Source of the DNA: a bacterium
Lineage (GTDB): Bacteria > Desulfobacterota > DSWW01
Direction: 5' to 3'
Length of the DNA stretch: 7,017 nucleotides
Assembly: GCA_030609865.1 (NCBI GenBank)
Contig: JAUWSZ010000115.1
Span: forward strand, 1-7,017
The position numbers and the translations under genes were made by a program. Positions 1-5,507 of the stretch are shown here, one piece after another (the stretch's first letter is position 1; every line of letters begins with the position of its first letter). The notes beneath the pieces were generated by a model that saw only the letters and a program-made list of their open reading frames with translations, did not search any database and was not told the origin of the DNA.

Positions 1-2
1 CT

Positions 3-242
3 TTCCGGCGTGACTGGAATAGTTTCATCCGTGTGGAAGTCACTGATGATTTGAGAGAATGGATCGACAAAACGGTTTCTCGCTATCCACTTCGCGGTTT
101 TGATGCCATCCACCTCGCCTCAGCGCTAATCGTTCATGATAACTTACCGGAAGAATTCTTGTTTGCCTGCTATGATAAGAACCTTCATAGAGCGGCGCAT
201 AAGACAGGACTGAAGACCCTGCCGGCATCTGTGACGGCCTGA
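3..242 (+). CDS. PIN-domain protein, VapC-like toxin, 5' truncated by window edge
   Basis: The frame is open from the first bases of the window to a TGA at 240-242, so this is the last ~79 residues of a longer protein. The GTG at 33 is probably internal. The visible part has two hallmarks of the C-terminal half of PIN domains: LRGFDAIHLASAL, with the conserved acidic residue of the metal-binding cluster, and FACYDKNLHRAAHKTGL, which matches the late 'sxDxxLxxAAxxxGl' element. PIN proteins of this type are Mg-dependent ribonucleases, usually VapC toxins of type II toxin-antitoxin pairs. Their antitoxin gene normally sits just upstream, which here is outside the window. The gene is on the opposite strand to everything else and converges on trmL. 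Its stop codon lies inside a duplicated segment (see 238-299), so the last residues may not be ancestral. The family assignment is fairly safe. Whether it is an active toxin cannot be judged. Confidence 0.75.
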   Translation, partial: FRRDWNSFIRVEVTDDLREWIDKTVSRYPLRGFDAIHLASALIVHDNLPEEFLFACYDKNLHRAAHKTGLKTLPASVTA

Positions 243-299
243 CCCCTGTCTTCCACTAGGCGTCGTAGTAGAGGGCAAACTCCCAGGGATGGGGACGGA
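238..299 (-). repeat. Orphan direct-repeat copy containing the last 44 bp of glnA
   Basis: Bases 256-299 are identical by eye, 44/44, to the end of glnA at 961-1004. Read on the minus strand they encode [13 protein letters not shown] and the TAG stop. The flanking 238-255 matches 943-960 with three mismatches. Together the two copies form a 62-bp direct repeat of about 59 identities, bracketing trmL. Beyond 299 the copy has six extra bases (gctaga) and then loose similarity to glnA for about ten bases. In the glnA frame the insert adds a TAG codon before RPHP, so this is a gene-end remnant and not an expressed glutamine synthetase. It may be a segmental duplication, an att-like footprint of an integration at the glnA 3' end, or an assembly artefact. 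The rest of the gap, 300-356, holds nothing I recognise. Confidence 0.85.
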
Positions 300-356
300 G
301 CTAGATGTCCACGTTGATAGGTTGGTTTTTTTCAGCGGCACGGATCAAAGCTCTAT

Positions 357-812
357 CTACTTGCTTGCCTGCCGCATGGCCTCAAACAGAACAATGGCCA
401 CCGCATTGGATAGGTTGAGACTTCTCACTTTATTATTATATAGGGGAATGGTAAAGCAGCTTTCCCGGTTCGCCTCAATGATATCCGCGGGCAGCCCGAC
501 CTCTTCACATCCGAAAACAAGAAAATCATTCTCTTTGAAGGCATACTCCCAGTGTGGTCTTCCCACATTAGAGCTGAAGAAGACGAGGTTTTCTCCTGCG
601 TTGGCCTGCTCAAAGGCTTCAAAGTTCGGGTGCCGGTGATAGGTCAGGTGCGGCCAGTAATCAAGGCCCGCGCGCTTGAGCTTTTTGTCGGTCAACTCAA
701 AGCCGAGAGGGTCGACAAGGTGAAGCGTCGAGTTGGTGGCCACGCACAGGCGGCCGATGTTGCCCGTGTTGTTGGGGAGTTGCGGATGCACGAGAACGAT
801 ACTAAGCGACAT
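357..812 (-). CDS. trmL: tRNA (cytidine/uridine-34 2'-O)-methyltransferase TrmL
   Basis: This is a 151-residue SPOUT-class (SpoU family) methyltransferase. TrmL uses SAM to methylate the 2'-OH of the wobble nucleotide 34 in certain tRNA-Leu isoacceptors, acting as a cytosolic dimer. The three SPOUT motifs are present. NTGNIGR is at residues 15-21 (RNA-binding/catalytic Arg). FGCEEVGLP at 100-108 and IPLYNNKVRSLNLSNA at 122-137 form the trefoil-knot SAM pocket. There is no extra N-terminal RNA-binding domain, as expected for TrmL rather than TrmH. The length is close to the ~155-160 residues usual in the family. The ATG at 810-812 begins the conserved SIVLVHPQLPNNTGN block. Only a weak AAGG stands about 10 bases upstream, so ribosome binding looks poor. 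The gene follows glnA in the same direction but is separated by a possible terminator. It looks more AT-rich than glnA (for example around 425-440) and is flanked by the glnA-end repeat. Confidence 0.93.
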   Translation of the reverse strand: MSLSIVLVHPQLPNNTGNIGRLCVATNSTLHLVDPLGFELTDKKLKRAGLDYWPHLTYHRHPNFEAFEQANAGENLVFFSSNVGRPHWEYAFKENDFLVFGCEEVGLPADIIEANRESCFTIPLYNNKVRSLNLSNAVAIVLFEAMRQASK

Positions 813-844
813 CGATCGACGGCCTTGAATTCAGATTGTGTTTC

Positions 845-869
845 AAAAAAAGCTTGTCACGAACAACGC
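845..869 (-). terminator. Possible intrinsic terminator after glnA
   Basis: Read on the minus strand, GC-(G)-TTGT, loop TCGTG, ACAA-GC forms a 6-bp stem with one bulged G, followed directly by seven T. It lies 92-116 bases past the glnA stop and about 32 bases before the trmL start. The stem is short, but stem plus T-tract is the intrinsic-terminator layout. If it works, trmL needs its own promoter overlapping this site. GTGACA inside the hairpin could be a -35, but I find no convincing -10. Confidence 0.45.
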
Positions 870-921
870 TGCCGCGGCTAACTTCTACTTGGGGCCCCTT
901 CCTCTCGTGGGTGGTGGCGGC

Positions 922-941
922 GTCAGGGCCTGAGCCCTGAC
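922..941. repeat. REP-like hairpin in the glnA-trmL spacer
   Basis: GTCAGGGC, loop CTGA, GCCCTGAC is a perfect 8-bp stem with a 4-base loop. An overlapping direct repeat CCTGAGCCCTG occurs at 929-939 and 943-953, and a variant (CCTGACCCCTG) recurs at 238-248 beside the PIN gene. The hairpin begins 20 bases beyond the glnA stop and could stabilise its mRNA end. No T-tract follows it on either strand, so it is not a typical intrinsic terminator. GC-rich palindromes of this kind resemble dispersed REP elements. Membership in a genome-wide family is inference. Confidence 0.6.
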
Positions 942-942
942 A

Positions 943-1004
943 CCTGAGCCCTGTCTGCCGCTAGGCGTCGTAGTAGAGGGCAAACTCCCAGGGATGGGGA
1001 CGGA
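943..1004 (-). repeat. Parental copy of the 62-bp direct repeat (glnA end plus spacer)
   Basis: This is the native counterpart of the orphan copy at 238-299. It comprises the last 44 bp of glnA, including its stop, and 18 bp of the CCTGAGCCCTG-type spacer. The two copies start 705 bp apart and enclose trmL. The coding part is unchanged between copies while the spacer has diverged at three positions. That is compatible with a recent duplication or gene conversion. Confidence 0.85.
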
Positions 1005-2385
1005 TGTCGAGGGCCTGCACCTCGTTCGTCATCTTGTAGGAAATCCAGGTCTCGATCACGTCCTCGGTGAACACGTCCCCCTTGAGCAGGTAGGCATTGT
1101 CGGCTTCGAGCGCATTGAGCACCTCGCGCAGGGTCCCGGGCGTCTGCGGCACCTTGGCCAGTTCCTCGGGGGGAAGATCGTAGATGTCCTTGTCGAGCGA
1201 CTCGCCCGGGTCGATCTTGTTCTGGATGCCATCGAGGGCCGCCATCAGCATGGCGGAGAAGCCCAGGTACGGGTTGCAGGTCGGGTCCGGGCAGCGGAAC
1301 TCGATACGCTTCGACTTGGGCGAGGTGGAGTACATCGGGATGCGGATGGCCGCGCTCCGGTTTCGCCGCGAGTAGGCCAGGTTCACCGGCGCCTCGAACC
1401 CGGGGACGAGCCGCTTGTAGCTGTTCGTGGTCGGGTTCGTAAAGGCGAGCACGGACGGCGCATGCTTCAGGAGGCCGCCGATCGCGTAGAGCGCCATGTC
1501 CGAAAGTCCTGCGTACTTGTCGCCCGCAAACAGGTTCTCCCCGCCCTTCCACAGGGAGAGGTGCGTGTGCATGCCGCTCCCGTTGTCGTTGAAGAGCGGC
1601 TTGGGCATGAACGTCACCGTCTTGTTGTGCTTGCGGGCGGTGTTCTTGATCACGTATTTGTACATGAGCAGTTTGTCCGCCATTTCGACCAGGGGCATGA
1701 AGCGCATATCGATTTCCGCCTGGCCGCCGGTAGCCACTTCGTGATGCTGCGCCTCGACCCTGATGCCCATCTTCTCGAGGGTGAGCACCATCTCGCTGCG
1801 GATGTCCTGCTGGCTGTCCGTCGGCGGAACCGGGAAGTAGCCTTCCTTGTATCGCGGCTTGTAACCGAGGTTCGGGCTTTCCACGCGGCCCGTGTTCCAG
1901 CGCCCCTCCGTCGAATCGATGTGGTAGTAGCCTTCGTGCTCGTTCTGGTCGAAGCGGATGTCATCGAAGATGAAGAACTCGGCTTCAGGCCCGAAATACG
2001 CGGTGTCCGCGAGGCCCAGGCTCTTTACATAGTTCTCCGCCTTTCGGGCGATGTTTCGCGGATCCCGCGTATAGTCCTCGCCCGTGACCGGGTCGCAGAT
2101 GTTGCAGAGTATGGTGAGGGTCTTTGCGGCCAGGAAGGGATCCAGGAAGGCGGTCCCCGGAACAGGCTTGACGAGCATATCGGACTCGTTGATCGCCTGC
2201 CATCCACGGATGCTGGAACCGTCGAACCCGAGGCCCTCTTCGAAGGTTCCTTCTTCGATCTCTCTCGGCGGCACGGAGAAATGCTGCCAGAGACCCGGGA
2301 AATCCATGAAGCGAAGATCCACGATCTCGACATTCTCATCCTCAATGAACTTCACGACGTCTGCCGGGGTTTTGAACTCGCTCAT
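961..2385 (-). CDS. glnA: Glutamine synthetase type I (GSI-beta), adenylylation-controlled
   Basis: This cytosolic enzyme makes glutamine from glutamate, ammonium and ATP and forms dodecamers in this family. The 474 residues fit GSI (E. coli 469). Motifs in order: [10 protein letters not shown] (53-62, N-terminal beta-grasp), [12 protein letters not shown] (131-142, metal-binding Glu), [17 protein letters not shown] (262-278, ATP/ammonium site with His273), [17 protein letters not shown] (317-333, flexible loop with the catalytic Glu), NRSAAIRIP (342-350) and [15 protein letters not shown] (360-374). [11 protein letters not shown] carries Tyr402 in the position of the Tyr adenylylated by GlnE, placing it in the beta subclass. 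No glnE is in the window. The ATG at 2383-2385 is chosen because AAGGAG lies 9 bases upstream and MSEF begins the family alignment. A longer in-frame start at 2451 would run into the sigma-54 promoter. The upstream neighbour glnD feeds the PII/GlnE cascade that controls this enzyme. Confidence 0.98.
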   Translation of the reverse strand: MSEFKTPADVVKFIEDENVEIVDLRFMDFPGLWQHFSVPPREIEEGTFEEGLGFDGSSIRGWQAINESDMLVKPVPGTAFLDPFLAAKTLTILCNICDPVTGEDYTRDPRNIARKAENYVKSLGLADTAYFGPEAEFFIFDDIRFDQNEHEGYYHIDSTEGRWNTGRVESPNLGYKPRYKEGYFPVPPTDSQQDIRSEMVLTLEKMGIRVEAQHHEVATGGQAEIDMRFMPLVEMADKLLMYKYVIKNTARKHNKTVTFMPKPLFNDNGSGMHTHLSLWKGGENLFAGDKYAGLSDMALYAIGGLLKHAPSVLAFTNPTTNSYKRLVPGFEAPVNLAYSRRNRSAAIRIPMYSTSPKSKRIEFRCPDPTCNPYLGFSAMLMAALDGIQNKIDPGESLDKDIYDLPPEELAKVPQTPGTLREVLNALEADNAYLLKGDVFTEDVIETWISYKMTNEVQALDIRPHPWEFALYYDA

Positions 2386-2394
2386 CGTCCTTTT

Positions 2395-2400
2395 CTCCTT
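2395..2400 (-). promoter_or_regulatory. Ribosome binding site of glnA
   Basis: AAGGAG on the minus strand ends 9 bases before the ATG at 2385. It is a strong Shine-Dalgarno sequence. It settles the start against the in-frame ATG at 2403 and the start at 2451. Confidence 0.8.
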
Positions 2401-2434
2401 CATGTGTTGATGTCTCTGCTCGTCCTTATGGAAT

Positions 2435-2450
2435 AGCAATAAGTGTGCCA
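2435..2450 (-). promoter_or_regulatory. Sigma-54 promoter of glnA
   Basis: The minus strand reads TGGCAC-ACTTA-TTGCT, matching the sigma-54 (RpoN) consensus TGGCAC-N5-TTGCW with the invariant GG (-24) and GC (-12) at correct spacing. Counting 12 bases from the C of TTGC puts transcription start near 2424, giving a leader of about 39 nt. Sigma-54 promoters need an ATP-dependent activator bound upstream. Two candidate sites lie at the expected distance (2528-2537, 2559-2568). Control of glnA by RpoN and NtrC is well established in other Proteobacteria. Confidence 0.9.
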
Positions 2451-2527
2451 AAAGGCGAGTTTGAATTAACGAAGCAAAACCAGATTGTTACAGTCACCAG
2501 CCGGTCTTTCTTTCCCGATAGAAAACG

Positions 2528-2537
2528 ACAAAAATGT
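2528..2537 (-). promoter_or_regulatory. Candidate activator site, proximal, upstream of glnA
   Basis: The minus strand reads ACATTTTTGT, an ACA-N4-TGT dyad, inside TGCAACATTTTTGTCG. Its centre is near -108.5 from the predicted sigma-54 start. It is one of three identical boxes in the window, all upstream of sigma-54 promoters. The flanking TGCA resembles one arm of the enterobacterial NtrC site (TGCAC...GTGCA), but the other arm is poor. That an NtrC-type activator binds here is inference. Confidence 0.6.
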
Positions 2538-2558
2538 TGCATCAGAGATCTTCGTCCA

Positions 2559-2568
2559 ACAAAAATGT
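2559..2568 (-). promoter_or_regulatory. Candidate activator site, distal, upstream of glnA
   Basis: This is a second ACATTTTTGT on the minus strand, within AAGCACATTTTTGTTGGA, centred near -139.5. It is exactly 31 bp, about three helical turns, from the proximal box, so two dimers would sit on the same face of the DNA. The GCAC and TTGG arms look somewhat NtrC-like. It begins 11 bases after the glnD stop, so the whole control region fits in the 194-bp glnD-glnA gap. Confidence 0.6.
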
Positions 2569-2579
2569 GCTTTTCTTCT

Positions 2580-5186
2580 CTAAGGATCGCGGCCGTTATG
2601 CAGAACCTGCCCGATTGCATCCTTTATGCCGGCCACGGCCTCTTTGTCGTCCACCTTCTGCCCATCCATGTCGCGGACGTAGAAGATGTCCACGACCTGG
2701 TCGACATCCGTTGCGATCTTGGCGATCAGAACATCCAGATTTCGTCGAAACAGGGCGTTGGTGATCTTGTAGAGAAGCCCCGGGAAGTCGTGGGTATGGA
2801 CCTCGACGATCGTGAAGAAACCGGAGTTCTCGTTGTCCACGACGATCTTGTCCGGCTTCTTCCGACCTGACCTGCGGGTCGGCCTGTACGAGAGAAGCTT
2901 TTCGTCCAGGGCCGCATCGAGGGCCAACGCGCCGGACCGTGCGGCATGCAGATCGTTCCTCAGCTTGCTCCAAAGCTCGTCTTCGCGAAGGCTGTCCCGT
3001 GGAGCCCGAACGGTGAAGATGTCGAGGGCAATTTGGTTTCGCCAGGTGTAGATGTTGGCGTTCAGGATGTCCAGGTTGTTCAGCGTGAGCACGCCTGAAA
3101 TGCTCGAGAAAAGCCCCGGCCGGTCTCTGGCGCACACCGTGGCGGTCCTGAAATATTCTCCCGAGGGTGTGCCGGGATCGATCACGAAGGGGGCGTCACC
3201 GAGCATCTGGTACAGCTCAACGTGACGGACAATGTCCTTGGATGGGGTATAGAGCAAATACCGGGGAGACAGGTTCTCGAAGAGGGCCTCCAGCTTCTCC
3301 CGGGGCATGGAGTGAGCCTGCCGGAACACTTCCTCCCTCTTCTTGTCGACGATCTCCCCTGACGTCTTCGTGGCCAGTTCCCCCTTGCGCAGGATGTGAT
3401 GGACCTTGAAGAAGATCTCCCGCAGGAGTACGTCCGTCCAGGAGTTCCACGCCTTAGGCCCCGTGGCCTTGCAGTCGGCCACGGTCAGGAGGTAGAGCAT
3501 CTTGAGGTCATCGATCTGCCGAAACTTCCCGGCGAACTGCACCACGAGCTTCTCATCCTGGATGTCCCGCTGGGTGGCCGTCTTGACCATCGACAGATGC
3601 TCCCTCACCAGGAAGGAGATCGTGTCGATGTCATCCGAGGGAAAGCCCATCCTCGTGAAGACCCTTCGCGCGATCTCGGCGCCCTGCTCGGAATGGTCCT
3701 CTTCCGGCACGCCCTTGCCCACGTCGTGGAACAGGGCCGCCCACAGGACAAGCTCCGGGTTGGCGATTTCGTCGTAAAGTTGAGGGCAGAGAGGGCCGCC
3801 CTCTTCGGATTTCGGGTCGGCGAGGTCCTTCAGAATCCGCACGGCCAGCAGGGAATGCTTGTCCACCGGATGCACGTGGTATTCGTCGTATTGAATCCGG
3901 TTGACGATCGCCTTCATCTCCGGGACGAGGGCGACCAGGATGCCCGTGTTGAGCATCTCGTTCAGGACGTTGAAGGTCTGGGGCGGCGACACGAGAACCC
4001 GTCGCAGCGACTGGACCACGGTGTCCGAGCTTCGGAAGCCCTCGTCGATCATGGGCAGGCACTTCCGCACGAGGCGTACGGCATCGATCGACAGGGGCAC
4101 GCCCAGCAGGGCGCTCTGCTCGAAGATCTTGATCAGCAGGAGAGGGTTCCCACGAACCGCCTCGGGGGATTCGAAATGCAGGGCGTCATTGAGGATCCGC
4201 AAGCCCTGGATGCGCAAACGGGATATGATCTTCCTTCGGTAGGGCTTCTCTCCCCTGGGCATCACTCTGTTCAGAAAGCTCCGATGGAGGTGCTTGACGA
4301 ACTCCATGTGGCCGTGCATCTCCCCCAGGAACCTCTCCACGGCCTGTTGTCCGTTGGCAGCCTCGAATCCCAGGTCCCCGGCCAGCTTCACCTGATACTC
4401 GAAGTACAGCTGGTCGCACTTCCTTCCCGTGATCTTGTGCAGCCGGTTTCTCACCCTCCAGATGAAGGAAACGGCCTCTGAAAGGCCCTGAAATTCGTCC
4501 CGTGCAAGATGCCCGTTGTCCACGAGTTCACTGACTTGCTTCACACGGTATTTGCACCAGGCGATCCAGCGGATGGCATGGAAGTCCCGCAGTCCCCCAA
4601 GGCCCTCCTTCACGTTCGGTTCCAGAAGGTACGCAGAATCTCCGAACTGGGCGTGACGCTTCTGGCTCGTCTCCACGAGCCATTTCAGCAGCGCGCGACC
4701 ACGCCTCCGGAGCACCTTGTCCTGGATCCCCTCCATGAGATCCGAATACAGAAAGGAGATCCCGCAGAGGAAACGTGCATCGATCATGGACGTAAGCACC
4801 TCGAAATCCTCGGAGGCCAGTCGAGTGCATTCGCGCAGCGAGCGGGTCCCGTAGCCGACCTCGAGACCGATGTCCCACAGGGGGTAGAAGATCTCCTGGA
4901 CGAGTTCTTTTGCCTCCTCCGGCACCCGTTTCTTGAAGAGAAGCAGAACGTCCACGTCGGAGTGGAGGCACTGCTCTTTCCTCCCATAGCCGCCGAGGGC
5001 GATCAACACGCATGGGTTCTTCTCCATGTGCATTCGGGGGCCCACCGAACTCCTGGCGAAGCTATCCTGGAAATAGTCGTCCAGGATCTCAGCGTGCTGA
5101 TCGACGAAGTCGGGCGCACGGCCCTTCATGAATCTGGAAACCAGCGCTTCCCTTTTCTTCTGTAGCTCCTGAACGGGAGAATTCAT
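2580..5186 (-). CDS. glnD: [Protein-PII] uridylyltransferase / uridylyl-removing enzyme GlnD
   Basis: GlnD is the glutamine sensor that uridylylates PII proteins when glutamine is low and removes UMP when it is high, setting GlnE and NtrB activity. The 868 residues match the family (E. coli 890). The nucleotidyltransferase domain has GGYGRKE (66-72) and SDVD (76-79), with catalytic Asp residues. The HD hydrolase domain has HPVDKHS (439-445) and LFHDVGKG (485-492), whose His-Asp pair binds metal for UMP removal. Two ACT domains, for glutamine sensing, start near 681 (CARDRPGLFSSISG) and 791 (VHTHDFPGLLYKITNAL). No key motif is missing. The start is uncertain: ATG at 5184-5186 is preferred, TTG at 5195 adds three residues, and neither has a clear Shine-Dalgarno. 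A sigma-54-like promoter and an activator box lie upstream, and glnA follows 194 bp downstream. No glnB is in the window. Confidence 0.97.
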   Translation of the reverse strand: MNSPVQELQKKREALVSRFMKGRAPDFVDQHAEILDDYFQDSFARSSVGPRMHMEKNPCVLIALGGYGRKEQCLHSDVDVLLLFKKRVPEEAKELVQEIFYPLWDIGLEVGYGTRSLRECTRLASEDFEVLTSMIDARFLCGISFLYSDLMEGIQDKVLRRRGRALLKWLVETSQKRHAQFGDSAYLLEPNVKEGLGGLRDFHAIRWIAWCKYRVKQVSELVDNGHLARDEFQGLSEAVSFIWRVRNRLHKITGRKCDQLYFEYQVKLAGDLGFEAANGQQAVERFLGEMHGHMEFVKHLHRSFLNRVMPRGEKPYRRKIISRLRIQGLRILNDALHFESPEAVRGNPLLLIKIFEQSALLGVPLSIDAVRLVRKCLPMIDEGFRSSDTVVQSLRRVLVSPPQTFNVLNEMLNTGILVALVPEMKAIVNRIQYDEYHVHPVDKHSLLAVRILKDLADPKSEEGGPLCPQLYDEIANPELVLWAALFHDVGKGVPEEDHSEQGAEIARRVFTRMGFPSDDIDTISFLVREHLSMVKTATQRDIQDEKLVVQFAGKFRQIDDLKMLYLLTVADCKATGPKAWNSWTDVLLREIFFKVHHILRKGELATKTSGEIVDKKREEVFRQAHSMPREKLEALFENLSPRYLLYTPSKDIVRHVELYQMLGDAPFVIDPGTPSGEYFRTATVCARDRPGLFSSISGVLTLNNLDILNANIYTWRNQIALDIFTVRAPRDSLREDELWSKLRNDLHAARSGALALDAALDEKLLSYRPTRRSGRKKPDKIVVDNENSGFFTIVEVHTHDFPGLLYKITNALFRRNLDVLIAKIATDVDQVVDIFYVRDMDGQKVDDKEAVAGIKDAIGQVLHNGRDP

Positions 5187-5244
5187 GAGGGTCAACCCAG
5201 GCCGTGAGTGGTTTCATCTCTTGCTTACGGTTTCAATAGAATAG

Positions 5245-5260
5245 AGCAACGCGCATGCCA
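5245..5260 (-). promoter_or_regulatory. Probable sigma-54 promoter of glnD
   Basis: The minus strand reads TGGCAT-GCGCG-TTGCT, with one mismatch to TGGCAC-N5-TTGCW. GG and GC are spaced exactly as in the glnA promoter. The predicted start is near 5234, 48 nt before the glnD ATG. An ACATTTTTGT box identical to those at glnA lies at about -120.5. The shared upstream box raises confidence above that of a lone match. Confidence 0.72.
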
Positions 5261-5281
5261 GAGGCTGGGTCTCGAGAAAAA

Positions 5282-5297
5282 GCTGATAACTATCAGC
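5282..5297. promoter_or_regulatory. 16-bp palindrome upstream of glnD, possible operator
   Basis: GCTGATA-AC-TATCAGC has perfect 7-bp arms around a 2-base centre. It is centred about 55 bases before the predicted sigma-54 start and between the activator box and the promoter. The symmetry suits a dimeric DNA-binding protein. It does not resemble the ACATTTTTGT box, so a second regulator is possible. No T-tract follows, so it is not a terminator. Confidence 0.45.
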
Positions 5298-5349
5298 CAG
5301 ATAGGCAGACAAGGTTCGATCGATTGTCGCAACCCTCAATACCTTTGAT

Positions 5350-5359
5350 ACAAAAATGT
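5350..5359 (-). promoter_or_regulatory. Candidate activator site upstream of glnD
   Basis: This is the third exact ACATTTTTGT in the window, here within the 12-bp dyad TACATTTTTGTA. It is centred near -120.5 from the predicted glnD start, which suits a sigma-54 enhancer. Just downstream is TATCAAAGGTATTG, which loosely resembles an IHF site (WATCAA-N4-TTR) but has one extra base in the spacer. IHF often bends such promoters. That part is weak. Confidence 0.55.
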
Positions 5360-5414
5360 AGGAAATGGAAGCCTATGGCTTGCGGTTCCACGTGGAGGTC
5401 ACACCCGAGGAACT

Positions 5415-5448
5415 GAAGACGTGGTTCGAGGGTATACCCTTCGTCTTC
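5415..5448. repeat. Imperfect inverted repeat around a 12-bp palindrome, downstream of the transaldolase gene
   Basis: The outer arms GAAGACG (5415-5421) and CGTCTTC (5442-5448) enclose the perfect palindrome AGGGTATACCCT (5429-5440). The two halves are not concentric: seven bases separate them on the left and one on the right, so a folded RNA would carry an asymmetric loop. It lies 60-93 bases past the transaldolase stop. It could be part of a transcription end or a protein-binding site. No T-tract follows on either strand. Confidence 0.4.
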
Positions 5449-5478
5449 TTGACAGGCTCGGCGGTTGGCGGGAGAACG

Positions 5479-5496
5479 GCCCGGCGTGCGCCGGGC
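5479..5496 (-). terminator. GC-rich hairpin after the transaldolase gene, possible terminator
   Basis: GCCCGGC, loop GTGC, GCCGGGC is a perfect 7-bp GC stem beginning 12 bases after the transaldolase stop. On the minus strand it is followed by CGTTCTCCC, a very poor U-tract. It may therefore end transcription inefficiently, act with the inverted repeat 30 bp further on, or simply protect the mRNA 3' end. It marks the likely end of the metK-transaldolase transcript before the separately promoted glnD. Confidence 0.45.
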
Positions 5497-5507
5497 GTGG
5501 CAACTCG

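Noticed and set aside
552..881. 109-residue plus-strand frame over trmL
   Set aside because: It is antisense to the three conserved SPOUT motifs of trmL, with no independent support.
922..941. REP-like hairpin as the glnA intrinsic terminator
   Set aside because: No run of T follows on either strand. The hairpin at 845-869 with seven T fits better.
994..2436. 480-residue plus-strand open frame opposite glnA
   Set aside because: It is an antisense shadow of a GC-rich, strongly conserved gene. The translation is Arg/Val/His-rich with no domain, and it runs through the sigma-54 promoter.
2386..2451. Longer glnA start giving 22 extra residues
   Set aside because: Those codons overlap the -24/-12 promoter and the predicted leader, and the AAGGAG site points to the ATG at 2385.
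3396..4481. 361-residue plus-strand open frame opposite glnD
   Set aside because: It lies wholly within the GlnD coding region, whose motifs are all intact in the minus frame. The composition is that of a codon-complement shadow.
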